Source: Rhinolophus ferrumequinum (taxonomy: Eukaryota; Chordata; Mammalia; Chiroptera; Rhinolophidae). From it: a stretch of DNA of 64,000 nt. Location: the NCBI RefSeq assembly GCF_004115265.2, contig NC_046306.1:12351324-12415323 (forward strand). The letters run 5' to 3'. Shown here in pieces: positions 23,916 through 37,446 of this stretch. The notes beneath the pieces were generated by a model. The model saw only the letters and a list, made by a program, of their open reading frames with translations, was not told the DNA's origin and did no database searches. Numbering within the stretch: the first letter of the stretch is position 1; each line of letters opens with the position of its first letter. The translations under genes were made by a program, and so were the position numbers.

Positions 23916-24009
23916 AAGGGTGGACTTTTGATTTCCTAACTGCAAAATGACAAATGATGCTGAGATCCAATCCAACCCTTAAGCCTTCCCATTCCCAAAC
24001 CAGGCTTTA

Positions 24010-26007
<1,998 letters not shown>

Positions 26008-26136
26008 GGTGCAGCAAGCAGCAGGTAGGAGAGTCTTCTGATGTTATGTTTTGGGCTTGAACCTTGAGACGGCCGAACCCACTTACCCCCAGGGCCAGGA
26101 CGGGACATTACTAGGTGTTGAGTTGAACAGTGAATA

Positions 26137-26154
26137 CTTGGGTACCCAGCCATG
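26137..26154 (-). promoter_or_regulatory. Upstream motif of SPINT4 shared with its paralogue
   Basis: CTTGGGTACCCAGCCATG, identical to 16838-16855. It lies about 130 bases upstream of the SPINT4 start codon. Confidence 0.55.
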
Positions 26155-26434
26155 AAGCTGAAGGCCTCAGGCTGATTAGACCCCTCATAGTGAGTCCCAT
26201 GTAGATGTAGAAACCATAGAAACTAAAGGACCGAGCCTCTGTGTATGTGTAACCATGGAGGGTAGAACATCAGAGCAAAGAATTACAAGAGAATCGCTTC
26301 TTTTCCTCTCTTCAACCTTCTACAACAGGAAGAGACTGATCCTGGTGCAACAGAAAGAATGTACCAAACACAATCATCATAATAATAGTAACTAACCCTT
26401 ATAGTACTTCCTTCCTGCTCGGAACTATTTTAAG

Positions 26435-26435
<1 letters not shown>

Positions 26436-26482
<47 letters not shown>
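26436..26482. repeat. (TA)n microsatellite
   Basis: Pure AT dinucleotide run directly abutting the MITE, whose TA target preference explains the location. Confidence 0.95.
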
Positions 26483-26485
<3 letters not shown>

Positions 26486-26486
<1 letters not shown>

Positions 26487-26612
26487 CAGGGGTGCCAAAA
26501 AATGTATACACATGACTTGTATTCATCTTTTGTTATTGGTATATATTGAGCATTACAATTTTAATAGTTTTTGCCTTTTTAAAAATGTGTATACATTTTT
26601 TGGCACCCTCTG
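26486..26612. mobile_element. 127-base mariner-type MITE
   Basis: Near-perfect terminal inverted repeats of about 26 bases (AGGGGTGCCAAAAAATGTAT at left, complement at right) between TA at 26484-26485 and 26613-26614. The right half matches the 3' end of the transposase-bearing element at 1-207, so this is a deletion derivative of that family. Confidence 0.85.
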
Positions 26613-26613
26613 T

Positions 26614-26643
26614 ACACACACACACAAACACACACACACACAC
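26614..26643. repeat. (CA)n microsatellite
   Basis: CA run beginning exactly at the right TA of the MITE. Confidence 0.9.
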
Positions 26644-26839
26644 TAAATCCTTGAATTGTCACATGCTCTCCATGTGACACAGTTATTCTCATCATTTACA
26701 CATGAAGAAGCTGAGGCTGAGGTTAAGTTATATGTAGAAGGTCACACATCTATTATGTCCTGAAAACAAGATTTGAACTCACTACACTAGGAACTCATTA
26801 CCTAGGAACACAGAACACCTTAGCTCTGTTTTCTTGTAG

Positions 26840-27305
26840 GAGTTTTGAAATTTTGATTTTCACATTTATACCCTTAAACCATCTGAGGTTGACTGTTTTT
26901 GGTAAGATATGAAATAAAGGTCCAATTTCATTTTTTCAATGGTTCCAGACCATTTATTAATGAGTTCCTCTTTTATCTAGTTATATGACAACTTCACTTA
27001 TATATGTGGGATTATTTCTGAGTTCTTTATTTCACTCCATTGTATATTCTTCCTCCAAAACCATTTTTCACTCCCTTGAATTTTGAATTATCTTAGGATT
27101 TGGAATTTTCATATAAATTTTAGAGTCAGTTGTTAAGTTCTTCAAAAGACCCATCTTGGATATTGATTTGAATGCCTTGGATTTACAGATCAAGTTAAGG
27201 AGTGACATTTTTACAGTATTGTCTTGGGTATATAGTTTTCCATCTATGTTGGTTTTCATTAAGATCTTCCAAGAAAGCTTTATGATATTTCTCATACAGG
27301 TATTG
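26840..27305 (-). mobile_element. Old LINE-1 ORF2 3' region, antisense
   Basis: Antisense phrases of the end of ORF2 and 3' region of old L1 (CCATCTGAGGTTGACTG, GGTCCAATTTCATTTTTTCA, ACCATTTATTAATGAG). It continues beyond the SINE at about 27645-27890. Confidence 0.7.
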
Positions 27306-27307
27306 CG

Positions 27308-27640
27308 ATCTCATTAAAAACAATTTGTTTTTAATTGGGGAATATTGAGGAATAGTGTGTTTCTCCAGGGCCCATCAGCTCCAAGTCAAGTCGCTGTCCT
27401 TCAATCTAGCTGTGGAGGGCACAGCTCAGCTCCAAGTCCAGTCACCATTTTCAACCTCGTTGTTAAGAGCTCGCCCTCTAACCAACTGAGCCGTCCGACT
27501 GCCCCACCAGCAGCTCAGCGGCAGCTTGTTGTCTTCAATCTAGTTGTGGAGGGCGCAGCTCACTGCCCATGTGGGAATCGAACCAGCAACCCCATTGTTA
27601 AGAGCTCGCGCTCTAACCAAATGAGCCCTTTGTCATCCCC
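27308..27640 (-). mobile_element. Dimeric tRNA-derived SINE (type B), antisense, inside the LINE-1 fragment
   Basis: Two tRNA-like heads are seen on the minus strand: one at about 27455-27505 (AGCTCTTAACAACG on the complement) and one at 27560-27635 with a B-box GGTTCGATTCCC. Each is followed by the GCTGTGCCCTCCACA-type body. Both belong to the type of 17465-17707. Confidence 0.75.
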
Positions 27641-27644
27641 TGAA

Positions 27645-27890
27645 ATCTCATTTATATTTTTAATATTATTGTAAATGGTATCTTTAAACATTATATTTCT
27701 TTCTATTTGCTTCTGATGTACAAAAATGTAATTCATGTTATATATTAGTCTTATGTCTAGCGTAAGCATTTCCTTAATGAGCAGTGAAATTGAGCAACTT
27801 TTCATGTACTTGTTGGCCATTTTTATATCTTTTTGGAAAAATATCTATTTAGGCCCTTTGCCAATTTTAAAATCAGGTTATTTGGGAGCT
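27645..27890 (-). mobile_element. LINE-1 3' fragment, antisense (continuation)
   Basis: Antisense L1 3' text (GAGCAACTTTTCATGTACTT, TTGGCCATTTTTATATC, GGCCCTTTGCCAATTTT), following the SINE interruption. Confidence 0.65.
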
Positions 27891-27899
27891 CCCATAGTG

Positions 27900-27947
27900 A
27901 TGAAAAACAAGGACCTACAACCAGGATTACTCTACCCAGCAAAGCTA

Positions 27948-27998
<51 letters not shown>

Positions 27999-28545
27999 CT
28001 TAGATCTGGAAGCAACCTAAGTGTCCATTATAGATGAATGTGGCATACATATACAGTGCAATATTATTTAGCCATAAAAGGAATGCAATCTTGCCATTTA
28101 TGACAACATGGATGGATGTAGAGGGTATTATGCTAAATGAACTAAGTCAGACAGAGACAAATACCATATGATTTTACTTATATGTGGTATCTAAAAAACA
28201 AAACAAACAGATTCACAGATACCAGAAACAAACTGGTGGTTACTAGAGAGGGGAGGGGTTGGGGAGTTGGTGAAACTGGTGAAGGGGATTAACAGGTACA
28301 ACCTTCCAGTTATAAAATAAATAAGTCATGGGATATAACAGACAGCACAAGGAACATAGTCAATAATATTGTAGTAACTTTTGTATGATGACTAAACAGC
28401 ATACAAAATTTTGTTGGTAACTAAACTTATCACTGGGGAGCATTTCATAATGTTTATAAATATCAAATCATTACAGTGTAAACCTGAAACAAAGGATATT
28501 GTATGTCAACTATACATCAATTTTAAAAAAGGAAAGAAAATATCT
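27900..28545 (+). mobile_element. LINE-1 3' end, sense, with (ATT)n inside
   Basis: About 27910-27950 looks like an ORF-end piece (LLYPAKL). A long ATT run fills 27950-27998. From 28005 it is classic L1 3' UTR (AAGTGTCCATTATAGATGAA, AAGTCAGACAGAGACAAAT, TTTACTTATATGTGGTA, AACCTGAAACAAAGG) ending in an A-rich tail at about 28530. Confidence 0.85.
27949..27998. repeat. (ATT)n microsatellite
   Basis: About 16 tandem ATT units. Confidence 0.95.
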
Positions 28546-28799
28546 TTATGATACCTTTCTTCTATATTTTGTAGCTGATTATTCTATGCCTTCTTATGAC
28601 AATGATTTTTGTATCTTATTTCTATAGAGAGAACAGAGATAATTCAGTCTCTGCTCTAGCATGGCCGATCAAAATTATAGACCTGGAGCTCTCCTGCACA
28701 GCACAATTATTATAGTCTAGGATACTTTATTATAATCTTTAAAGTTGCTAAGAGACTAGATTTTAATCATTCTCACTACAAAAAATAATAATTATGTGT

Positions 28800-28926
28800 C
28801 ATGATGGAGATGTTAGCTAACACTATGATGGTGATCATATTGCAATATATAAATGTATCAAATCAAACATTGTATACCTTAAATCCACACAATGTTACAT
28901 GTCAATTATATCTCAATGAAAAATTA
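28800..28926 (+). mobile_element. LINE-1 3' tail fragment
   Basis: Sense L1 3' UTR end (CAAATCAAACATTGTATACC, then TTAAATCCACACAATG and CAATTATATCTCAATGAAAA). Confidence 0.7.
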
Positions 28927-28929
28927 AGT

Positions 28930-31079
28930 TATTGGTTGTTGAGAAAGATTCTCTCCAGGTTCATAACATTGGTAACACCGCATCTATAACCTTCTCCATA
29001 GTTTCTGGCTCAGGTGACCCTTGTCTGGGACAAACCCTTGGAGAATTCGAGCTCTTTGATCTTGATCTAATGGACTCTCATTGCAGCGTAACGGCCGTTA
29101 ATCCAGCTCTACCCAGTTCTCATCACCACCCTGTGCTTATCCTAGGTTCACAATGTGGCCATGAAGCCTTGCAGGCTGGCCCCAAGCAGGATGCTGTCTA
29201 GCACCTGATTGATGTTTCTCCTTGAGGTCAAGCATAGGATCAAGTGCTTGATGAGTGCTGCCAAGGGCAGATTGTTCATGGAGGTTGTCCAGATACGAAT
29301 GTCGTAGTGCATTCACACCACCATTTCGGCATGCAGTATATCCCTGTGGGTTGGGACTGTGCTGCCTCACTCCATGCTTGGATGGGTTGCTCCTTCCTTT
29401 TCTCATCCTGGGAGGAAACTGCACTGAGCCTTGGGAGGTGCAAGTGAAGGACTTGAAGTTCAAGCTTCATGAGTTTTGTAGTTAATCAGCCTTTGCAGCC
29501 AAGCTCAAAATCTATTTGCAAGCCAGATCTTACAGGGGAGAGTGGTGTCAGATTTATTGCTTCTCCATATCGTCCTGAAAGTGGACTAAGAAAAAGGAAT
29601 TTGTGGAGGCCTGTAGGAAAAGGGGGCTAATTAGCTCGTTTGTGTTTTTTCTGGATTCCTTGAACATTCGTGGATTTCACTAGGTTGGGCTTCCAAAGAA
29701 CTGTTGTCGCTGAATTGTGTGTTGTCAGCCTATGCTTGATCACCCTTGAAGCGGCATCTCCAGGAAACGCTTCCTGGAATCGACATGAGGCTGTCATGGA
29801 GAGTGTCGTTCACCTATCCACACAGTGGTTCCTCTTTGAAAACATGGGGAAGAGCTTGTGACTTTTGCCATTTACTACCACGAATATTTCCACTTTTCTT
29901 GAGTATCTTCTTGGGTTAACCTCATGTTTACTCTAAACTGTGCAATTGATTGTGCTCCCCTTATTGTGCTCTTATTACAAAAGCTTACAGCCAATTTCAT
30001 GAGAGCTCATAGCTAGTGTCTGTGGTCCTGTAGCAAGAGTCACTATGTTGATCTCCACGGTTCTATCAAACTTTGTTATCCTGATATTTCCTTTGCTCTG
30101 TTTTCCTTGTAAAGACTAAATTTGTTTTTGTTTTTTTCATACTATGTATTATGAATCTTGGTAAGCTGCCTGAAATCCTTCTGAAACACGGTTGAATGTC
30201 AATAAATCAATGAATAAAATCATAAACTGATTTGAACTCAGGTCTTCATATTAGATGAAATGAAATGATTTTTTCCAGGACATCCTGTTGCTTTGAAAGT
30301 GGAAAGCGTGGGATGAGGCTCTGGGGACCCAAAGTCCCTCTTGGTTCATCAGCATCATAGTTGGGTACTTGGCACATCCTGTCCTGCTCCGAGGGCTGAG
30401 AGGTAGCGAAGTGGGGGAAAATGGAAACTCTATGCAAGAGGAGCCACCAAGAATTTAGGTCCCAATTTAAAGAACAGTCGCAGCTCCCACTTTCTTCCAA
30501 TAGAATCAAGCAGGAGGTTCATGAAGCCTTCTTGGTGCTTTTCTCACTGCTCTAGAATAGATAGTAAGAGCAGCACCGCGACCCCAGGGTGGGCTACATG
30601 CCTGCCTTAGCCTTTACCCTAAAAGACAGATATTGTGAGGCTAGACTCTCGGATTTCCTAACGCCCTAGGAGGCATTCTCCCCCTGTAGTCAGAACCCCC
30701 AATTTTGTTCTTAGTTCAGGAGGGAGCACCTAAACGATGAGAAAAGACTGATGGGATGTGGGACCTATCTCTGACTCTACTGAGTGGACAGTTTTCTGGA
30801 AAGTGGTCCAGGGGAGTAACTAGGTCCTTTGTGGTTGAGCCTTCTTTCACACTATTTAAATGGTGGGATATAAGAACTACAGCCCTTCTTTCTTGTCCTC
30901 CTGCTTCAGTCTTTCTAGCTCACTTCCATCTATCCTTTCACAAACACTGTTTATAGTATCATAATTTTCTAAAATTTTCAGAGTCACTCAGAAGGGACAT
31001 TTTTATGAAATGCAAGTATGAGTACATGGGATGCATTATGCTTTTGTAGTATTTAAGTTCACGTCTTGATTGTAAATGT
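28930..31079. other. Long unrecognised intergenic stretch
   Basis: Frames of 60-110 codons occur on both strands at 29137-29485 and 29670-29861, but they overlap and match nothing I know. Possible poly(A) signals lie at about 30200-30217. It could hold an old processed pseudogene or ERV interior; neither can be shown from sequence alone. Confidence 0.3.
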
Positions 31080-31492
31080 TCTCCAAGCAGTATTATTATA
31101 CATCTACATTCTTCAAATGGCCTCCAGGTGGACAGGCTGTATTTCCTCTGTATTTCCTGGCTCCTGGACTTTGCACTTGGTCCTGTTACTTGCTTTGGTC
31201 AAGAGCTATTATCAGGCTTGAGATGCACTTTCAGGGTTGGATCTCTACCTTTGATCTCTGCATTTTGCCATGAGAAGAGTGATTCTTGAGAAACCACTGG
31301 TCCAAGAAGAATGGAAGACACATGGAGCCTACCCTCAGCCTGGATCCAAGCTCGGCCAAACCCGGTTTAGATTAGTTGAACATCTAATTTCCTGCTGATG
31401 TGTGAGAAAGAAAATACATTTTTATTGCTGCTTGCCACTGAGATTTTATTGGTGGGGGGTTGTTACTCAGCAATGCTGACTAAAACACCCCT
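31080..31492 (+). mobile_element. MLT1-type LTR fossil (ERVL-MaLR)
   Basis: Shows landmarks of MaLR LTRs in order: TGCACTTGGTCCTGTTACTT, CACTGGTCCAAGAAGAATGG, ACACATGGAGCC and the CACTGAGATTTTATTGG to GACTAAAAC end. Old, diverged solo LTR. Confidence 0.75.
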
Positions 31493-33500
31493 GCAATAAA
31501 TTCTAATTTAAACATGACCTATACATAAAACGTAAAATAATAGAACATGGGAGATGGAAAAGAACTGAAAAAAAATACACATACACAATATACAATATTA
31601 ATGACATTTATATTTATAAAATTCCATATTATAGCAAGGAAGAGAATAATATGGTCCTCTTTTCTGATCAGAAATTTCTGGCTCACATTGGTGATTTCTT
31701 CCTTGCATTCTTCACCCACATTCCCTTTGCTTTCGGCCAGTAACGTGCCAGCTGGTTAGTGTCGTTGTTTGTTTGTTTGTAACATGGTAGAATGTTCCAA
31801 ATCCTCATTTCTGAAGCATGTGAGTTCTTCCCAGCTCTGTCTGTATTGGTTGCTGTAATCTTGTATTACACTAGTCGCAAGTTTCCTGTATTCTAGGTCT
31901 ACTTTCTGCCCCCATTGTTTAGCATCAATCCAATTTTCCCTTTGTAATGGTGATTAATCACTACAGCCAACAAGGAAACCCCCCTTGATTTGTTCAGTGA
32001 AATGAGGAGCATGAAATGGCCACTTGGCAGTCTTACTCCATAACCCAGGTATAGTTTTTTTATAGACTTAATGGAAGAATTCCACTCCGGGATACTGAAA
32101 AAAAAACACAAACCCACCAAATTGGTAGAGGTCACACTTTCTATTGTTGGTGACATTCTTGAAGAATTAGATTTGTGGTGAGACAGAGAGGGAACTGGGA
32201 ATTCTGGGCTGAGTTTCTGGAAGATATTTAGTCTGTCGTTTCTCAAGGTGTGTCCAATCAGAGGGGCATTTTTCGTTTCCAGACTGCAGCATTCCCTGAT
32301 GGGTGAGGCACTTGGCAGAAAATTTCTTCTGTAACTGCCCCTGGCAACACACCCAAGGAGACCACAGCTGGTAGGCTTCTTGTTGAAGTCCTTCTAGATG
32401 TCTCAAGCCTGGCTACTCCTCTGTCATTTCGTTGGCTCACAAGAAGAGTCAGGCTTCCTAGCCCTTTCGGACTCTGGAAGGGAAGACATCTCCCATTGCT
32501 TCTCACTGTCTAGACAATAGTCTCTAAGCCTCCCAACCTCAGGGGATCCTTCTCAATCTCTCCCAAGTGCTCTCTCATGCTCTGCTTAGACAGCAGCATG
32601 ATAGGGGCTCTCACGTTTCTGCAGTTCAGCTGCACTCAGCTTGAGGCTGAAATGTCTGTGGTCCCTTCTGGCAGAAGAGTCAACTTACCTCTGAAAGGTT
32701 GATTCTTTTAAAGCCCCTCACCTGACATGGTGGAACCTTATTTCTATGACTTCCCTTCAAAAACATCTTCATGGACCTTCTCTACATAAAGCTCTAACCT
32801 TCTCTTAGATGGCTGGAGCTGAGTGGAGGCCATTGGACCGCTCTGGCCACTTCTGAATACCTTTCTCTTCAGGTATTTCATGCTTCTCTTTAGAATGAAT
32901 GGGAACTCATGGATGATCGGCTTTAGTCATTAAGTCTCAGCTAAAATCTATGAGACGATGGAAAATGCCCCGGTTTATGGCCTTAGTGTCACACTGTGCA
33001 TCTACCGTAATTTACATAACTAGTCTCCATTGTAGAATATTAAAGTTGATTCAACTTTTTTATATTCATAAGTAACACTAATGAACATCTCTGTCTACAT
33101 CCGTATTTCACCAGTATATCTTTTCGTAATGATCTTCACTTGGTGTGATGCCAGTGGGTCCTCCAGTCCAACACTCACCTAATCCTCCGACACCATGGGC
33201 CCATTCTTGAATCATCCCCAATTCCTTCATGAAAAGTCCATGTTGTGGGTGCCTATGAAATAGGAGATCTCTATTTCCCCAGTCCTTTCACTGCCTTTTC
33301 TTACCTCAGGCTCTTTTCATATGTCACTCATGTTATATCTAGAGTAAAAAGTTAAAATACATGCTTTAACAATTAGTGCATTTCTTGGAATTTCATTTCT
33401 TCACAATTATTGGAACTAAATACCAATACACTAAATGTAAAAAAAATCTTCTATAGTATTAAAACCTTGTAAAATTCTCTGACATCATGATCTTTAATTA
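31493..33500. other. Intergenic, nothing named
   Basis: AT-rich start, then GC-moderate sequence. About 33020-33180 may be an antisense L1 3' scrap (AACTTTTTTATATTCATAAG, GAACATCTCTGTC). No gene. Confidence 0.35.
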
Positions 33501-33539
33501 GCCATCACGATTTAGACATCTGCTTCATACAGCTCAAAG

Positions 33540-33757
33540 CAATGCTTTCCAATAGCACTTTCTGATGATGAAAATGTTCTATATCTGCATTGTTTAATAC
33601 AGTAGCCATGAGACACATGTAAGGTGGTCGAGCACTTGAAATGTAACTAGTGAGACTGCGGAGCTGATGGAATATTTTATTTTATTGAATTGTAATTAAT
33701 ATAATTTATGTTTAAATTGCCTCTTGTGACTTGTGCTTATAGTAATGGACAGATCGA
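33540..33757 (-). mobile_element. Old hAT-like MER-type DNA transposon relic
   Basis: The phrases TACAGTAGCCATGAGACACA, CGAGCACTTGAAATGTAACT and ATTTTATTTTATTGAATTG resemble a widespread mammalian non-autonomous element with ends near TCCAATAG and TAATGGACAG. Family not named. Confidence 0.5.
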
Positions 33758-34400
33758 GTTCAGATGATTAAAATAGTGATAGCTGCAGTTTGAATGGGCC
33801 AAGCTTCATCGTGTGAGAGGCCTGGCTCAAGAGGTCCACTTGAACCACATCTGGCCAGCTCATGGCGGTGAAGGAGCCTGTAAAGTGTCCTGAACGATGT
33901 TTCCAGCTCTGGGCCAGACTTCATCAAGGATCAGCCAGATTAGAAGGGTGTCACAGAAGAGAGGAGTAGGACGTGGAACTGTGATAAATCGATCTTGGGA
34001 AAAGTCCATTTGGAGGGCATGTGATTGGTGTGGGGGGAAGCGGAATCGTGGACGAGGTGACCACAAATATCCAAGTTGGTAACATTCGCATGGGATTTGC
34101 AGAGGGAAGCGACATCGTCTACAGTTGCGGAACGTTTAGGAGACGAATTGAGATCGTTGTTCAGTCAGCCGGTCCTTCCTCACGCGGTTTAATCACATTG
34201 TCTTTCAGGGATGGAGTACTTTCCATAAGTAAGCCTCGTTCCATCTTAGAAGATATTTCAGACCAGAGACCCTGTGCTTGTCTTCTTTGGGAGCTAATTT
34301 ATATGGAACCTAGAGAAATTTTTTAAAACATAGAATATGAGGTGGAACACACACTTTGATCCCTTTATAAAACAAGAACTTTGGGTAAAAAAAGGATTCA
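33758..34400. other. Unrecognised block with more CpG than its neighbours
   Basis: The plus strand has a 101-codon frame at 34021-34326. It shows no homology I recognise. CpG dinucleotides are frequent between 33990 and 34250. Confidence 0.3.
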
Positions 34401-34409
34401 GGGGACATG

Positions 34410-34650
34410 AATAATAATAATAACATTCTCCGTAGGCCTTTGCCAGGCACTGGGCTATGTATGTGCTTTGCCTGTGTCATCTCATTTCACCTCATGACAC
34501 ACCTGAGGGTAAGTGTTATTTAGCTCTATGTGCAGATGAAGAGACTGGGGCCGGGAGGAGGTGGAGATACCCAGCACCCCCAGGTCAGCAAGGGCAGAGC
34601 TGGACTGAGTCCCTGAGCAAACAGGACCCTTAGCTCTTACTCTGTCCCAG
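34410..34650 (-). repeat. MIR SINE, antisense
   Basis: CAGGCACTGGGCTATGTATG, TCATCTCATTTCACC, CAGATGAAGAGACTGGGG and AGCAAGGGCAGAGCTGGA are antisense MIR. Confidence 0.85.
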
Positions 34651-34934
34651 TACCCCTCAGGAACTGATATTTCCAAGCTTCTTTTTTGTTTGGTTTTCAG
34701 CCTATTCTAAGTTTTCAAAAGCAAATATAAATTAGTCTTTAAGAAAAATGATGTCTAAAATGAGGTTGAGTCCAGCTGGCAAAAGTGCGGTGGGCAGCTG
34801 ATACCCGAGGGGTTCTGGGCTGTGCAGTGAAGATTTTCTTTGGGAGAACAATTCGTCAAATGTCAGATTAGTCTGCTCCTTGCCAGCCTCCTTCACACCC
34901 CATTTGAAAAGTCGGAATTGTAGTCTCACTATGT

Positions 34935-35345
34935 GCAAAGCATGGTGTTTGGTTCTAGTGTGCTGTGGCAAAGAAGTCAGACACAGTTCCTGCTTTCATG
35001 AAACTCATATTCTAGACAGAGAAAATACTAAGTTAAACAATTACAGTACTGTACGATAAGGGTGACGATAGGGGCAAGATAGGGTGCCGTGAAAGGACAA
35101 AGAGAATGACCCATTCCGTCTGGGGTGAATTGGTGACGTTTCCATAGTGATTTTTATTTAATATGAAACTTGAAGCATGAATGGAAGTGCATCAGGAAAG
35201 TGAGACAAAGACGTTCCAGGCAGAGAAAGAGCTAGAGTCAGAGCATAGAGGGAGAGAGTACCTGGAATCTTGGAGAGATACCCAGGGTAGTGAGGCAGGT
35301 TTCTAAATGTGAAAGGGAATGAGGAGATGGGAGGCCTGAGTTGGA
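34935..35345. repeat. Ancient mammalian repeat, class unresolved
   Basis: The order ATGTGCAAAGCATGGTG, CACAGTTCCTGCTTTCATGA, AACTCATATTCTAGAC and ACGTTCCAGGCAGAGAAAG resembles a common ancient mammalian interspersed repeat that I cannot name with confidence. Confidence 0.4.
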
Positions 35346-35399
35346 AGCAGTAGAAAGAGCATCAGTGGAAAAATTCCGTGGAAACAGGAAACTGTGAAC

Positions 35400-36400
35400 A
35401 TGCACTCAGTGAAGTGAACTGAGCCGCCCGAGGCGGCAAGCCCTTGGGAAGAAGACATCCCAAGCGTTGGGTTTATGGTCCAGCTCCGCCGTTGGCCAGT
35501 TGTCTAATGCTGAGCCTGTTACTTTAACTTCATGATCTTCAGCTTCCTTGTCTGTACACTGGGTATTATGGTTGCTCTGAGGACCAAACGACATGAAGCT
35601 TGTCACGGCTAAAATGTTAGTTTCCATTGAAAACATCGGCAGCCCTTGACAACACCCATCAGAGCCCCAGGTCGTGTGGGAAGGCTGTGCCCAGGCCTGC
35701 ATGGGCTGTCTGTTCTGCGTCCCTGGCCACCACAGGAACCTCAACACTGCACGATCTGGGAACCAGATCAGCACTTTCCTCAGGCCCTCCCTAGCACTGC
35801 CATCTCCTTCCTCACCTGAACTTCCCAGCCAACAGCAGGGTCTCCAGAGCAGTGATGGTCAGTTAAGCGGAAACATTCTGCAAAGGACAGGCTGCAGGAT
35901 CAGGGAAAGCAAATACTCTGACCCATGGAGCTAACAGATGTTACAGTGAATGAGATGAATCAAAGGATCCAGTCTTAGCTGACTCTAAGAGAAGCTAACA
36001 GGATGGGGGAGCCGGTTCCGTGGACGATACGCTCAGGTTCACGGCCATGTTTTTCTGCCCATCCAAACTGAAGTCCTGCCTCTTCGGGCAATGCGTTGAG
36101 ATGAGCCTTACTGAGGCTCCTATACACACAGCCATGTAACCCTGAAACAGCAACAAAAATACACTATATAGTCGCATTAGCCACCTTTAGTTCGCCTTTC
36201 ACCTGGGTATAACACCTGGGTTCTTCCTGTGAGCTGCACGGGCCCTGGAGTATGTAACAATGGTGATGCATCCACTGGTGACCAGTGTGTGGCCTGAGCA
36301 ATTAATTCTGTACAAGGTGCAGAGGAAGTTAGCATGGCTGACTCACCAAGGCCCGAGCAGGAGTGAAAGTGTGTTCAGGCACTTACACTCTTCCGCTGGC
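35400..36400. other. Intergenic, nothing named
   Basis: Several 60-120 codon frames on both strands (for example 35406-35774) lack any family signal. Confidence 0.3.
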
Positions 36401-36434
36401 CTCCGTTTGTGGCCATTTATTGAATTCCTTCGTA

Positions 36435-36668
36435 TAGAGTTAATAAAAAGACTGTCTAACAGGCAATACTTTAGTGGTTACCAGAGGGTGGTGGGGGGGT
36501 GGTAGATGAGGGTAAGAGGGATCCAATGTATGGTGATGGAAGGAGAACTGACTCTGGGTGGTGAACACACAATGGGATTTATAGATGATGTGTTACAGAA
36601 TTGTACACCTGAAACCTATGTAACTTTACTAAGAGTTGTCACCCCAATAAACTTAAAAAATAAAATAA
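36435..36668 (+). mobile_element. LINE-1 3' end insertion
   Basis: Sense L1 3' UTR (GTGGTTACCAGAGGGTGGTG, TGTTACAGAATTGTACACCT, GTCACCCCAATAAACTTAAA) ending in an A-rich tail. Possible target duplication AAAGAC(T/A)GTCTAA at about 36448 and 36666. Strongly 5'-truncated. Confidence 0.85.
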
Positions 36669-36939
36669 AGACAGTCTAAGTGGAAATACCACCATTCTAA
36701 CTTGGAAACTGTTGACTTCAGAAGGACTGTTAGAAGACTCTAAACTCCTCATTTTCCCCCCAAACAGTCTGAAACAAAATCCACCAAGTGATGAATAGTA
36801 GCTATGCTTTGGTGGTGGAGTTAAAGAGGACTCCATTTCGCTCACCTTTCTTGTAATACTGGTAAAGTAGTAAGCACGATCTTTTTTTTTTTTAAGAGGA
36901 AAAATCTAGAACCCAGAAAGAGTAACTTGCTGGCAGCTT

Positions 36940-37150
36940 CTAACCTTTGCGGAGTCTTTGCAACGACCAAGTTCTTCCATTTCACATGACCTCATGTAAC
37001 CCTTACAAAACTCGAGGCACAGATGTCCTCTTCATCTTTCACATGAGGAAGCTGATGGTCTCAGAGATAGACAGTGAGCTGTCCAAGGCCACACAGAGTG
37101 TGAAGAGCTCAGCTCGATTCCCTGCCCAGGGCACTGTCAACCCGGAGGCT
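36940..37150 (-). repeat. MIR SINE, antisense
   Basis: Antisense MIR text: ACATGAGGAAGCTGATGG, GTCCAAGGCCACACAGAGTG. Confidence 0.75.
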
Positions 37151-37235
37151 GGCAGGGCCTGTTCCCTGGTACAGGCTCAGCTCTGAGTTCCTGTGCTCCC
37201 CCTGGGGCATCACTCTACCCTCATGTTGCTCTATG

Positions 37236-37241
37236 TTTAAT
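37236..37241 (-). terminator. Possible poly(A) signal of WFDC13
   Basis: ATTAAA on the minus strand, about 210 bases after the WFDC13 stop. It is the best nearby candidate but weak. Confidence 0.35.
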
Positions 37242-37446
37242 AACTAATCCTGGACTGCATCCTGCCCCAGGGAGTGAGAACATAGCCCCAGGGAGGGATA
37301 ACGGAGGAGGGGTGCAATCTGGATGAGAAAGGCTATTCTAACCTTGTGAGAATGGTGATGCCTCTAGAGAGGCTAGAGGAGGAAAACTCACCCCACAAAT
37401 GTCAGGCCAAACCCCGATACTTACAAAATGCTCTTGGAAACATGCA

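Larger units (their letters stand above)
26350..26800 (-). repeat. MIR SINE split by a microsatellite and a mariner-type MITE
   Basis: The antisense MIR 3' part lies at about 26350-26435 (AACTATTTTAAGC) and its core at about 26645-26800 (AAGAAGCTGAGGCTGAGG, GAAGGTCACACATC). The middle is replaced by a TA repeat, the MITE and a CA repeat. Confidence 0.65.

Noticed and set aside
29137-29463. 108-codon minus-strand frame as a retrogene
   Set aside because: No protein family is recognised, and frames of similar length lie on the opposite strand. Kept only as an unresolved region.
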